From: Robiginitalea sp. | GTDB taxonomy: Bacteria > Bacteroidota > Bacteroidia > Flavobacteriales > Flavobacteriaceae | Reading direction: 5' to 3' | DNA: 52,744 nt | Assembly (NCBI GenBank): GCA_024638915.1 | Contig: JAHEJJ010000014.1 | Location: forward strand, 1 to 52,744 | Shown here: positions 43,725 through 52,744 of the stretch, piece after piece | Numbering within the stretch: position 1 is the first letter of the stretch | Layout: each line of letters begins with the position of its first letter | Position numbers and translations under genes: made by a program | The notes under the pieces: model-generated | Seen by the model: the letters and a program-made list of their open reading frames with translations, nothing else | What the model was told of the DNA's origin: nothing | Databases searched by the model: none

Positions 43725-44651
43725 ATGAAAATTACTGTAGTTGGGGCGGGTGCTGTAGGTGCCAGTTGTGCAGAGTACATCGCCATCAAAGATTTTGCTT
43801 CTGAAGTGGTTTTATTGGACATCAAAGAGGGTTTTGCCGAGGGCAAGGCCATGGACCTGATGCAAACAGCTTCATTAAACAGTTTTGACACTAAAATAAC
43901 CGGTACCACGGGAGACTATTCCAAAACCGCCAATAGCGATATTGCGGTGATCACTTCAGGTATTCCCAGAAAACCGGGAATGACCAGGGAAGAACTCATA
44001 GGGATCAATGCTGGTATTGTTAAGAGTGTGGCCGAAAACCTATTGAAGCATTCTCCTGATACGATCTTAATTGTGGTAAGCAACCCGATGGACACTATGA
44101 CCTATCTGGTTCATAAGATCACCGACCTCCCCAAGAACAGAATTATCGGTATGGGCGGGGCCTTAGACAGCGCCCGTTTCAAATACCGTCTGGCGGAGGC
44201 ACTGGAAGCCCCGATTTCAGATGTCGATGGAATGGTCGTGGGTGCGCATAGCGATACCGGGATGATCCCTTTAGCCAAACACGCTACACGTAACAGTGTA
44301 AAAGTTTCTGAATTCCTTTCTGGTGAGCGCCTTCAACAAGTGGTGGAAGATACTAAGGTGGGAGGGGCAACGCTGACAAAATTACTGGGTACAAGTGCCT
44401 GGTATGCGCCCGGAGCTGCCGTTTCAGCGCTGGTTCAGGCTATTGCCTGTGACCTTAAAAAGATGTTTCCATGCTCTGTAATGTTGGATGGAGAATATGG
44501 CTTAAAAGACATTTGCCTGGGGGTACCCGTTATCTTGGGTAAAAATGGTATAGAGCGTGTCGTGAACATCGAACTCGATGAAAGCGAAAATGCTAAAATG
44601 CAGGAAAGTGCCGGAGCAGTGCGTAATGTAAATGCCTTGCTCGACAATTGA
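43725..44651 (+). CDS. mdh: Malate dehydrogenase (LDH-like type)
   Basis: A 308-residue NAD-dependent enzyme that oxidises malate to oxaloacetate in the TCA cycle. The N-terminal Rossmann loop is VVGAGAVGASCA, followed by the acidic LDIKEG. Substrate-loop Arg residues are in GIPRKPGMTREE near residue 85; VVSNPMDTMTYL and MGGALDSARF follow, and GAHSDTGMIPL contains the catalytic His. The absence of a long C-terminal extension and these motifs indicate the LDH-like MDH group of Bacteroidota. It ends before a strong terminator. Confidence 0.96.
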   Translation: MKITVVGAGAVGASCAEYIAIKDFASEVVLLDIKEGFAEGKAMDLMQTASLNSFDTKITGTTGDYSKTANSDIAVITSGIPRKPGMTREELIGINAGIVKSVAENLLKHSPDTILIVVSNPMDTMTYLVHKITDLPKNRIIGMGGALDSARFKYRLAEALEAPISDVDGMVVGAHSDTGMIPLAKHATRNSVKVSEFLSGERLQQVVEDTKVGGATLTKLLGTSAWYAPGAAVSALVQAIACDLKKMFPCSVMLDGEYGLKDICLGVPVILGKNGIERVVNIELDESENAKMQESAGAVRNVNALLDN

Positions 44652-44697
44652 TTTCCAGCATAATAACTTTATTTCCAACCTAACCGCAGATAAGAGT

Positions 44698-44735
44698 ACC
44701 ACCTGGCAGATGGCTAAATTTGCCAGGTGGTTTTA
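44698..44735 (+). terminator. Terminator of mdh
   Basis: ACCACCTGGCA (44698-44708) pairs with TGCCAGGTGGT (44721-44731), an 11-base-pair stem with a 12-base loop, followed by a short T run. It lies 46 bases after the mdh stop. Confidence 0.85.
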
Positions 44736-44769
44736 CCACTAAGAATACAGGACAAATGCCGCAAATAAA

Positions 44770-44800
44770 TTGTCTGTTCCTGAGGGAAATGATATATTTG
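44770..44800 (+). promoter_or_regulatory. Promoter of secDF
   Basis: TTG at 44770-44772 is followed after 20 bases by TATATTTG at 44793-44800, an exact match to the Bacteroidota promoter form with correct spacing. Transcription is predicted near 44804, 36 bases before the ATG. This is the clearest full promoter in the window. Confidence 0.75.
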
Positions 44801-44839
44801 CACGCTATTTGCGAATACCTTCAAAAAATTTGGTAACCT

Positions 44840-47794
44840 ATGCAGAATAAAGGACTTATAAAGCTTTTTGCTTTGTTGTTCGGTCTGGTCAGTATTTATC
44901 AACTATCCTACACCTTTATAACAAGTAAAATAGAGAAGGATGCTGAAGCCTTTGCTTCAGCGTCCATCGATGCTACAGAGGAAGACTATGTGGCGAAAAG
45001 AGAGGTTTTGGAAGCCCAGTACCTGGATTCTATCGGCAAGAACCCCATCCTTGGGTTTACTTCCTATGAGGATTCTAAGAAAAAGGAGTTAAATAAAGGA
45101 CTCGATTTGAAAGGGGGGATCAATGTGACCCTGCAAATCTCTGTCAAGGATATTCTTAAAGGACTGGCCAACAATACTAAAAATCCGGTCTTCAACAAAG
45201 CATTGGCCGATGCAGATGTTGCTTCTCAGGACAGTGACGACACCTACCTCAACCTATTCTTTGATTCGTTCGACAATATCAAAGGCGACACCAAGCTGGC
45301 TTCCCCCGATATCTTTGCCAACAAAGGCTTAAGCGATGAGATAAATTTCCAGATGACCGATGATGAGGTAAAGCCCATCATACGGAGGAAGATCGACGAA
45401 TCCGTAGTGTCTGCTTTTGAGGTGCTTCGCGAACGTATTGACGGTTTCGGAGTTACCCAGCCCAATATTCAGCGTGAAGGAAGCTCGGGGCGTATTCTGG
45501 TTGAACTACCAGGTGCCCGCGATATTGCCCGTGCTCAAGACCTGCTGTCGAGTACGGCACAACTCGAATTCTGGGAGACCTATGAGCCCGGCAATCAAAG
45601 CCTGATCAGTTTCTTTGTAGGAGCTAATAACGAGCTTAAAAATATTGTCGGAGAACCGGAAGAAGAGGTAAAGGAAGAATCAGAGATCGATTCGTTGCTT
45701 TCAGATGTAACTCAGGATTCACTCGACCTTACTCAGGAACGCAACCCGCTCTTTGAAAAATTACAGCTGAATGGTCCCGGGTTTGCCGTAGGTATAGCCG
45801 CGATTAAAGATACCTCGGAAATTGGTGCATGGTTGAGGATGCCAGAAATAAAGCGGCTTTTGCCCAACGAAGTACAATTCACCAAATTCTTGTGGGAACG
45901 CCCGACTGCAGATTCTGAAGTTGCTGCGCTTTATGCGTTGAAATCTAATAGAGAAAATAAGCCCAGGATCAGCGGGGACGTGGTAAGCGATGCCCGTGAT
46001 CAGTTCGACCAGTTTAACAGGCCTGCCGTGGGTATGGATATGAACGTTAAAGGGGCCAAGGAATGGGAGAAACTGACCAATGAGGCTAATCTGAACAACA
46101 CAGGGATCGCCATTGTTCTTGATAACAAAGTGTACACAGCACCCGGAGTATCCCAACCTGGCGGTATTTCCGGTGGAAGTTCTGAAATCACAGGTACCTT
46201 TACCGTCAATGAGACTAAGGATATCGCCAATGTTCTGCGGGCGGGTAAGCTTCCAGCCTCGGCGGAAATTATCGACTCGTTCGTTGTAGGGCCATCCCTG
46301 GGACAGGAAGCGATCGATAGTGGATTTATATCCTTTATAATCGCCATGGTGTTTGTATTGATATGGATGATATTCTACTACGGAAAGGCAGGTATTTTTG
46401 CTGATATCGCCCTGGTGTTCAACATCGTTCTGATTTTTGGAGTACTGGCCAGCCTCGGGGCTGTACTAACACTGCCAGGAATTGCAGGTATCGTGCTTAC
46501 CATAGGTATGTCGGTCGACGCCAATGTCCTTATTTTTGAACGTATTAAGGAAGAGATTGTAAAAGGTAAAGGAAAAGGGCAGGCCATTTCCGATGGTTTT
46601 GCCAACGCGCTGTCTTCCATTCTCGATGCCAATATCACTACCGGACTAACCGCATTGATCCTTCTGGTATTCGGTTCTGGGCCGATAAAAGGTTTTGCTA
46701 CGACCTTGATCATCGGTATCCTTACATCGCTGTTTACCGCCATCTTTATTACCAGACTGCTGGTCGACTGGTATGTTTCAAAACGGGGAAGAACGTTGCA
46801 GTTTTCTACCAAAATCACCAAAAATTTATTTACAAATCTCGATATCCGTTTCCTAGGGAAACGTAAAATCGCTTATGTGATCTCCGGGATATTGGTCAGT
46901 GTAGGTGTGTTTTCTCTGTTGACCCAAGGCCTGGACCAGGGTGTGGACTTTGTAGGGGGAAGAAATTATCAGATCCGCTTTGTAAACCCTGTTAATCCTT
47001 CAGAAATTACCAATGAACTCACCGATGCCCTGGGCAGTGCCAGTGCCAAGACCTTTGGCGATGCCAACCAGATCATGGTGACCACTAAATATAAGGTAGA
47101 TGTGCAGGGTACTGAAGTAGACGATGAGATACTTGGTATCTTGTTTACTTCACTTCAAAAGTATCTGCCCGATGGCACTACCTATGAAGAATTTATTCCG
47201 GGAGGTTCCACCGGAGATATAGGAGTTTTAAAGTACAGAAAAGTCGGGCCTACCATCGCAGACGACATTAAAAAGAATGCGGTGTGGGCCATTGTGGGTT
47301 CACTGGCAGTTGTCTTTTTATATATCCTGTTGAGATTCCGTAAATGGCAGTTCTCACTGGGTGCCGTTGCTGCTGTGTTCCACGATGTTCTGTTTGTACT
47401 CGGGATTTTTTCGCTTACCAGCAAGATCATGCCGTTCAGCATGGAGATCGACCAGGCATTTATCGCGGCTATTCTTACCGTTATTGGTTATTCCCTTAAC
47501 GATACGGTGGTTGTATTCGACCGTATACGTGAAATGGTGGGTGATAAAGGCTGGAAAGGCGGCCAGAACATCAATAATGCACTTAATAGCACACTCAGTC
47601 GTACGCTGAATACCTCGCTGACCACCTTGGTGGTACTCTTGTCTATCTTCATCTTTGGAGGAGAGTCTTTAAGAGGATTTATGTTTGCCATGATCGTTGG
47701 AGTGATCGTAGGTACCTATTCTTCATTGTTCATCGCAACACCGGTAATGTTCGATACCTTAAAGAAAAAGATACTGGCCACGGCCACAGCCTAG
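44840..47794 (+). CDS. secDF: Fused protein-export subunits SecD and SecF
   Basis: A 984-residue fusion of SecD and SecF in one polypeptide, a form common in Bacteroidota. The SecD part (about 1-620) begins with one transmembrane helix and GLDLKGGINVTLQI, has the P1 head with a family-typical insert and continues with PGIAGIVLTIGMSVDANVLIFERI near residue 555. The SecF part (about 640-984) has GVDFVGGRNYQIRF and AAILTVIGYSLNDTVVVFDRIRE near 880. There are twelve predicted helices in total. SecDF uses the proton gradient to pull secreted proteins through SecYEG. The gene is single, between a promoter at 44770 and a terminator at 47819. Confidence 0.97.
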   Translation: MQNKGLIKLFALLFGLVSIYQLSYTFITSKIEKDAEAFASASIDATEEDYVAKREVLEAQYLDSIGKNPILGFTSYEDSKKKELNKGLDLKGGINVTLQISVKDILKGLANNTKNPVFNKALADADVASQDSDDTYLNLFFDSFDNIKGDTKLASPDIFANKGLSDEINFQMTDDEVKPIIRRKIDESVVSAFEVLRERIDGFGVTQPNIQREGSSGRILVELPGARDIARAQDLLSSTAQLEFWETYEPGNQSLISFFVGANNELKNIVGEPEEEVKEESEIDSLLSDVTQDSLDLTQERNPLFEKLQLNGPGFAVGIAAIKDTSEIGAWLRMPEIKRLLPNEVQFTKFLWERPTADSEVAALYALKSNRENKPRISGDVVSDARDQFDQFNRPAVGMDMNVKGAKEWEKLTNEANLNNTGIAIVLDNKVYTAPGVSQPGGISGGSSEITGTFTVNETKDIANVLRAGKLPASAEIIDSFVVGPSLGQEAIDSGFISFIIAMVFVLIWMIFYYGKAGIFADIALVFNIVLIFGVLASLGAVLTLPGIAGIVLTIGMSVDANVLIFERIKEEIVKGKGKGQAISDGFANALSSILDANITTGLTALILLVFGSGPIKGFATTLIIGILTSLFTAIFITRLLVDWYVSKRGRTLQFSTKITKNLFTNLDIRFLGKRKIAYVISGILVSVGVFSLLTQGLDQGVDFVGGRNYQIRFVNPVNPSEITNELTDALGSASAKTFGDANQIMVTTKYKVDVQGTEVDDEILGILFTSLQKYLPDGTTYEEFIPGGSTGDIGVLKYRKVGPTIADDIKKNAVWAIVGSLAVVFLYILLRFRKWQFSLGAVAAVFHDVLFVLGIFSLTSKIMPFSMEIDQAFIAAILTVIGYSLNDTVVVFDRIREMVGDKGWKGGQNINNALNSTLSRTLNTSLTTLVVLLSIFIFGGESLRGFMFAMIVGVIVGTYSSLFIATPVMFDTLKKKILATATA

Positions 47795-47818
47795 GCAGAT
47801 ATATTTACCCATATTTTA

Positions 47819-47848
47819 ACCGCCTGCAGTTTATGCAGGCGGTTTTTT
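47819..47848 (+). terminator. Terminator of secDF
   Basis: ACCGCCTGCA (47819-47828) pairs with TGCAGGCGGT (47834-47843) around the loop GTTTA, followed by a run of T. Confidence 0.9.
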
Positions 47849-47880
47849 AATAATCCTATATAATCTTCTTCTGGCTGAGG

Positions 47881-49149
47881 TTATCTCTTTTTCTGAATCA
47901 ACTGCCCAGTGGAGCCTTGGCCACCTATGTTGAGCTGGTAGATATTTTCGGCCTCCAGGCCCGGCTCTTTACGGTGGGATACAAAAATTGTGGAGGTCCG
48001 GCTTTCATCAGCCATCTTATTTACAAGCGATATGATCAATTCGCTACTGGCGTCGTCGAGTCCGGCTGTAGGTTCATCCAGGATCACAAGCAGCGGATGT
48101 TTTATCATGGCCCGGATACACATGATAAGCCTTTGCTCACCCGTGCTGAGTTTGTGAAAATAGCGGTCTTTTAAATGGGCCATTCCCACGAGTTCGAGCC
48201 ATTCGCCCGCCAGGCGTTTTTGCGCCTCATTGGGTACGATATATAAACCGATAGAGTCCATTATACCCGATATCAGCATATTTTCAAGGCTGTGATATCC
48301 ACGGAATCGGTCGATCATCGCCGGGGTAAAGTAGCCGATCTTCTTTTTAATGTCCCAAATACTCTCACCACTCCCTTTCCTTTTTCCAAAAAGGTAAAGT
48401 TCTTGTCCATAGCCTTTAGGATTATCGCCGGTAATCATCGATAAGATGGTCGTTTTACCACTACCGTTCTTACCGGACAATTCCCAGAATTCACCGGGCT
48501 TTATATCCCAGTTGATTTGATGAAGTACTTTCTTTTTACCGTAGCTCACATTCACATTTCTAAGACGTATGAGATACTCTTCTTTATATGAATTGGATTC
48601 GAGGGGTGATGGGATCTTGGCATCAGCATCGATTGGTAAATCCTTCGTGAAGTCTCTTAGATTATCTACCGAAGCAGCCCAATGTATCCCAAGGGGCAAA
48701 AGAATACCCATTTTGCCGATAAATGGCAGAAAGTCGCCCGCTCTGCTGGCGAGTTGTATCATATGGGTACGATCCGATAACTCGACTAGCATATCCCAAA
48801 ACTCGACCTGCGTTGGGCGATCAAGATGATCAAATGGATTGTCTAGTATCAAAAATTCTGGATTAGACTTCATCAGATATCGAAAAAGAGCTTTTTTGCG
48901 TTCACCGCTTGAAAAAGTTTGCAAACTCTGCCCGGTATGGGAAGTCAGCAGTTTTTTGTCGTGTTTTACTTCTTCCTCCATGAGCTTGTCTAACTCCATT
49001 TTTGAAAACAATGCACCTCTTTTACCCTGGAGTATTTCAAAGCCTGATGGTTTCTCCCGATTCGGGGATATCACATTTCGGATCAGTGATTTCTTATCCG
49101 ATTGGTTGGTAACCAGGATACCCCAATGTTTTATGGCGGAGTTGTTCAT
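47881..49149 (-). CDS. ModF-like tandem ABC ATPase with a degenerate first domain
   Basis: A 422-residue protein from the ATG at 49149 (MNNSAIKHWGILV; an in-frame ATG at 49164 is possible). The second ATPase domain is complete: SGKNGSGKTT (Walker A) near residue 225, Q-loop GYFTPAM, signature STGEQR, Walker B LLVILDEPTAG and VSHR. The first domain has the signature FSSGERKK and Walker B FLILDNPFDHLD but no phosphate loop where Walker A should be. Only a single site can therefore bind ATP normally. No membrane or binding protein lies next to it; ModF-like proteins act outside a classic transporter, with unclear function. It converges with secDF. Confidence 0.85.
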   Translation of the reverse strand: MNNSAIKHWGILVTNQSDKKSLIRNVISPNREKPSGFEILQGKRGALFSKMELDKLMEEEVKHDKKLLTSHTGQSLQTFSSGERKKALFRYLMKSNPEFLILDNPFDHLDRPTQVEFWDMLVELSDRTHMIQLASRAGDFLPFIGKMGILLPLGIHWAASVDNLRDFTKDLPIDADAKIPSPLESNSYKEEYLIRLRNVNVSYGKKKVLHQINWDIKPGEFWELSGKNGSGKTTILSMITGDNPKGYGQELYLFGKRKGSGESIWDIKKKIGYFTPAMIDRFRGYHSLENMLISGIMDSIGLYIVPNEAQKRLAGEWLELVGMAHLKDRYFHKLSTGEQRLIMCIRAMIKHPLLVILDEPTAGLDDASSELIISLVNKMADESRTSTIFVSHRKEPGLEAENIYQLNIGGQGSTGQLIQKKR

Positions 49150-49226
49150 TTTATTCCGGTGCATACAGCGAGGCCAGCTAATGGGAATTACAATGGCTCC
49201 CTGAGCTCTGAAAGATAGTACTAATC

Positions 49227-51734
49227 TCAGAAATAGAACCTAAATACAGCATTCGGGGTAATCCCCAAAGAGGTCTCTGTTATTTGCTCTGCTTCTCCCT
49301 GAGATGTTGGCCGGTAAAAAGTATTGATAGGATTTTTTCGATCCAGGACATTCCATACTGAGAGTCCGATCTGGCCTTTACTTTGCATCCCAAGAGGAAA
49401 TTCGTACAGGCCCGAAAAGTCTACACGTAGATAATCCTCCAGGCGTACATTATTGGCGTTCTGGTAATTGATCTGATTATCGATGACGGGTTCAGCCAGA
49501 TCAGGGGTGGTGTAGGGTTTCCCGGTTCTCCAATTCACCCCGGCAGATAATCCAAGAGGACCGGTATCATAGGCAATACCGGCGGTTATGGCATGAGTGA
49601 TGTCAAAATTACTGGGGAAGCTCATTTCTTGAAGCGATTCAAAAGTATAATCGCTCGTCAGGAAGGAATAACTAAGCCAGGTGTGTAGTTGTTTTATCTG
49701 TTTCCTGATCAGCATGTCGATCCCCTTTGCACTGTAATTTCCTGCTGTCTTTATAAATTCGTACTGATTTTGAAACCCCTGGCTCTGGCTTGTAATACCT
49801 GTTACCTCCTTGACATATCCTACAACATTGAGCAACCAGCCACTATTCGAATAACTCATTCCTACCGAACCCTGTTTACTCTCAATCACGGGAATTTCCT
49901 GATTGTCCGACAATTGCCATCTTCTTTTTTCAATGCCGAGAAAATCGTTCTGGAAGTTGATGATCTGCGAAGTGCTCTGATTTTTAAATTCCCCAAGTAA
50001 TTCTATATAAAGACCCTGAGCAATACGCTGGCTAAAACTGAGTCTGGGTTCCCATATAAACTTGCTGAATTTATCCAGATAGTTTAATCGTAGCCCAAGA
50101 TTTAAACGGGTATTGCGGTCTGACGAACTCCAGTCAAGGGAGCTGAAGGGGGCATGAATCCGGAGTACTTCCGCAACCAGGTCCCTAAAAATGGGATTAT
50201 CAACGTCATCGAGGTTTGAAACTTTTGTCTCGATGAACTGATAACCATTACTCCACTGCAGGTTGGGTTTGATCTGATACAGCGTATTGATCAGAATTCC
50301 AGTCTCAGACACCTTATTTTCCTGAAGAAACCTCTGGTCGTTAAGGATATTGGCATTGACAGCTTGTAGTTTATAATCGGTATTATAAACCTGAAGATGA
50401 CTACTAAAAACTTCACTCCATTGTCTCTTATACTGTAGTCCTGCTGCAATGCTATTCTGTTCCAGATTGCTTTGCCGCGTCTGCGGTTCACCCTCAAATT
50501 CAGCATTTTCATCAAAGGCCAGTGCGTTATTGGCCAAAATGAAATTCAATTGTATCTCGTCCTTATCGGTAGGGGAGTACAACCACCTTAGGGAGGTGTC
50601 GTAAAAATCAAATTTAATATCGGAATTGACCACCTGGTCTATATTTGATTCCACTTCAGTTTCTTGTGAAATCCTGTCGAAATAGGCTGAATAGGTGGGC
50701 GTTTCCCAAAAATCACTGATCGATTTCCGGGCAGCCAGCTGAATAGAAGACCGATTTCCTATCGGGACATCGGCAAATCCATTGGCATCGATAAAATTTA
50801 TACCCAGGTTACCACGGGCCTTGCTGGTGATCTCTTTCCCAGTTTCCATGATAATGCTCCCCGAGACACCATCGGTAAACGATGCTGGACTACCATTTTT
50901 TCTGAGGGTTACCTGTTGGGTGATCTGCGGATTATACATAGAGATAAGGCCAAAAAAATGCCCGGATTGATACATTTTTATACCGTCCCATGAGATAAAG
51001 TTCTGATCATGACTACCCCCTCGGATATTTATATTAGAAACCGTTTCATTGATGCTTTGAATCCCGGGAAATGCCTGAACGGACTGCAAAACATCGTTCT
51101 CGATAAGCCCAGGCAGGATTGTGAATTGCTCAAAATCTATGCTAAATGCACCGTTGTCGAGCTTGTCGATGCCGGGGGTGAGGTAACTGTAAAGGACTAC
51201 CTCGGCAAGTTGTTGCTGTTTGGGGATTAAAAAGATTTCTCCACAGTTTTTCCGATCAAAGAAAACCAGGTCACGCTGCAGCATCTTATATCCGACATGG
51301 CGGATTTGAATTTCGGCAACTATTCCGAGTCCGGTGAGTTCAAAATATCCTTCAGCATCGCTAACCGTCGAGAGATTTCCCGCCCTTATGGTGGCATAAA
51401 CAACGGCATCGCCGGTGTCTTTATCCCTTAAATATCCACATAAAGGCATCTCTGCCATAACAATGGTTATAATATTATTGGAAAGTCGGTCGAACGCCAG
51501 ACCTGTTTCTTTTCGGATATAATTCAGGGTCTTTTCCAGGTCCCACTCTTGCTGTGGTGGTTTAAGGCGAATGTTTTCCAGGGTGTTATTCGCATAATTG
51601 AATTGAACGTCATAGGCCGTTTGTAATTCGCCCAAAATAGTGATCAATGGCCTTCCTGTATCCTGGGCGGTAACCACACTCCCCAAATGGAGAACAAGAT
51701 AAAAACATATGAGTAGGCCGGTTTTAATTTTCAC
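49227..51734 (-). CDS. TonB-dependent outer-membrane receptor with STN-like domain (FecA type)
   Basis: An 835-residue protein with a signal peptide (LLICFYLVLHLGSVVTAQ). Domains in order: an STN-like signalling domain (about 25-90, PLITILGELQTAYDVQFNY), a carboxypeptidase-regulatory-like beta-sandwich (about 97-180, GYLRDKDTGDAVVYATIRAG), a plug (about 190-320, with NINIRGGSHDQNFISWDGI) and a 22-strand barrel (to 835) ending with FRFYF. The STN-like domain and the FecR gene overlapping its start by 11 bases indicate cell-surface signalling: substrate binding signals through FecR to an ECF sigma factor. The ligand may be a siderophore or a polysaccharide and cannot be read from the sequence. 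Confidence 0.92.
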   Translation of the reverse strand: MKIKTGLLICFYLVLHLGSVVTAQDTGRPLITILGELQTAYDVQFNYANNTLENIRLKPPQQEWDLEKTLNYIRKETGLAFDRLSNNIITIVMAEMPLCGYLRDKDTGDAVVYATIRAGNLSTVSDAEGYFELTGLGIVAEIQIRHVGYKMLQRDLVFFDRKNCGEIFLIPKQQQLAEVVLYSYLTPGIDKLDNGAFSIDFEQFTILPGLIENDVLQSVQAFPGIQSINETVSNINIRGGSHDQNFISWDGIKMYQSGHFFGLISMYNPQITQQVTLRKNGSPASFTDGVSGSIIMETGKEITSKARGNLGINFIDANGFADVPIGNRSSIQLAARKSISDFWETPTYSAYFDRISQETEVESNIDQVVNSDIKFDFYDTSLRWLYSPTDKDEIQLNFILANNALAFDENAEFEGEPQTRQSNLEQNSIAAGLQYKRQWSEVFSSHLQVYNTDYKLQAVNANILNDQRFLQENKVSETGILINTLYQIKPNLQWSNGYQFIETKVSNLDDVDNPIFRDLVAEVLRIHAPFSSLDWSSSDRNTRLNLGLRLNYLDKFSKFIWEPRLSFSQRIAQGLYIELLGEFKNQSTSQIINFQNDFLGIEKRRWQLSDNQEIPVIESKQGSVGMSYSNSGWLLNVVGYVKEVTGITSQSQGFQNQYEFIKTAGNYSAKGIDMLIRKQIKQLHTWLSYSFLTSDYTFESLQEMSFPSNFDITHAITAGIAYDTGPLGLSAGVNWRTGKPYTTPDLAEPVIDNQINYQNANNVRLEDYLRVDFSGLYEFPLGMQSKGQIGLSVWNVLDRKNPINTFYRPTSQGEAEQITETSLGITPNAVFRFYF

Positions 51735-52635
51735 TAGGGTAGATGCTCACCTGATCGGCTGATTCGATTCTGAAGTTTAGGTTTAAAGGCTGTGTGATCG
51801 CTTTAAGAGCGTTTTCAAGATCCTGGTGTTCGAAACCACCGGTAAATAGCATATCGGCCTGAACCCCTTCAAGTTTAACCTTTATATCATACTGACGTTC
51901 CAGTTCCTCGATCACCAGGCTGAATGGAACCCTCTGAAAACTGCTTATATTCTCCATCCACTGGGGCTTTGTATACGTGTTTTTGCCAACCACCAGGCGT
52001 TCGCCCAATAAATTGAAGTGCTCCCCTGCCAACAGGGTATCCTTATATACCTCGGTGCTGACCTCCACCCGGCCCTCAAAACAAATCACCTGGAAGTGAT
52101 TTGAACGCTGCCTGACATTGAATTCTGTACCCAGTACGGTAACGGAGCCGGTAGCGCTGACAACCTCGAATGAACTCCCTCTGCTCACATCGAAAAAGGC
52201 CTCGCCCTTCAAACTGATCTTCCGCTCTTCCTCCCAACGGTCTCGATCATAACTTATTTCTGAAGCAGCATTAAGCACTACAACAGAGGCATCGGGCAGT
52301 TCGATCTGCTTTTTTTCTCCTGCCATGGTCTCAATACGAATGATGTCATCATTAAATAGAAGATAAAACAAACCGATACCTACCAGCAATACCGCGGCAA
52401 TCCTTAGTAATGGTTTAATCCATGTTGATCCTGACGATAAATTTCTTTTAGCTTCTAATTTTGATTTCAAGCTTTCGAAATCGTCAACTTTTGAAAAGCC
52501 AGATGCTTTGAACATATCGGCATGTTCCAAAATAGCCATCAGTTCCTCATAGTCGTCCCGCTTCCGGAGTGTTTCCATTTCCGAAGCGATGAGACCTTCA
52601 TTTAACCATTTATCGATAAGGTGATCCTTCTCCAT
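51724..52635 (-). CDS. FecR-type anti-sigma factor
   Basis: A 303-residue inner-membrane protein. The N-terminal about 70 residues are cytoplasmic and should bind the sigma factor; one transmembrane helix follows at about 73-92 (LLRIAAVLLVGIGLFYLLF). The periplasmic FecR domain runs about 100-200, with TMAGEKKQIELPDASVVVLN and FEVVSATGSVTVLGTEFNVR. A C-terminal DUF4974-like (STN-resembling) domain covers about 225-303. It overlaps the receptor gene by 11 bases, so the two are coupled. The matching ECF sigma gene is expected upstream of 52635, beyond the window. The last 109 bases of the window show no gene. Confidence 0.93.
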   Translation of the reverse strand: MEKDHLIDKWLNEGLIASEMETLRKRDDYEELMAILEHADMFKASGFSKVDDFESLKSKLEAKRNLSSGSTWIKPLLRIAAVLLVGIGLFYLLFNDDIIRIETMAGEKKQIELPDASVVVLNAASEISYDRDRWEEERKISLKGEAFFDVSRGSSFEVVSATGSVTVLGTEFNVRQRSNHFQVICFEGRVEVSTEVYKDTLLAGEHFNLLGERLVVGKNTYTKPQWMENISSFQRVPFSLVIEELERQYDIKVKLEGVQADMLFTGGFEHQDLENALKAITQPLNLNFRIESADQVSIYPSEN

Positions 52636-52744
52636 AATTCGTACTTCTTATCTTAATAACAACTCAATCCCTGTTTTTCCTGATTATTTTATCTTAAATC
52701 CTTCCAAACCCTCTTTTAAAGCGTTAAAAGCACTATAAATCCGG

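Overview
The window reads as a chromosomal segment of a marine-type member of the Flavobacteriaceae (phylum Bacteroidota). Supporting signs are the fused SecDF, a FecR anti-sigma factor with a TonB-dependent receptor carrying an STN-like domain, DUF2911 and DUF6588-type secreted proteins, promoters of the Bacteroidota form (TTG, about 20 bases, TAnnTTTG) and a tmRNA tag ending NNYALAA with no encoded CCA. Nearly every interval is coding and most genes are housekeeping or typical envelope functions. No rRNA, tRNA, CRISPR array or intact insertion sequence was seen.

Layout. 1-8.2 kb: end of a PLP enzyme of the cystathionine beta-synthase type, an M20 peptidase, an aldose epimerase and a Crp/Fnr regulator in one direction; then a sulfur-related group (SulP transporter, CstB-like persulfide dioxygenase-rhodanese fusion, DUF2892 membrane protein) and two tiny membrane proteins with overlapping stop and start. 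8.2-16.3 kb: an exonuclease/GIY-YIG fusion, an FMN alpha-hydroxy-acid oxidase, a sodium:solute symporter paired with a Tat-type solute-binding protein, an M19-like hydrolase and a small membrane protein. 16.4-20.1 kb: an accessory patch with imperfect repeats, DUF2188, DUF427 and two DoxX-like genes and a broken GIY-YIG nuclease, followed by ssrA (tmRNA) and an unexplained structured region just upstream of it. 20.1-27.7 kb: a saccharopine dehydrogenase-like oxidoreductase, a transglutaminase-like protein, kdsA, typA, a polyphosphate glucokinase-like gene and ftsE. 27.8-33.9 kb: a 1006-residue TPR protein with an outer-membrane barrel protein, then an OmpA-type lipid/peptidoglycan anchor protein. 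34-52.7 kb: amidohydrolase, DUF2911 protein, asnB, DASS transporter, gyrB, DUF6588-like protein, mdh, secDF, a ModF-like ABC ATPase and a FecR/TonB-receptor pair cut off from its expected sigma factor by the window edge.

The strongest new signal is regulatory. Two perfect ATGAC-N4-GTCAT palindromes, at 7316-7329 and 16413-16426, each lie exactly 22 bases upstream of a TAnnTTT[G/A] promoter element on the strand of the next gene. That puts the palindrome near -41, the classic class II position for a Crp/Fnr activator, and a Crp/Fnr gene lies at 2421-3056. Other points worth a look are the structured RNA candidate upstream of ssrA, the symporter/solute-binding-protein operon, the 15-base copy of the tmRNA 3' end bordering the repeat-rich patch, and the 31-residue membrane protein at 8058-8153. 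All assignments come from reading the sequence; no database search was run.
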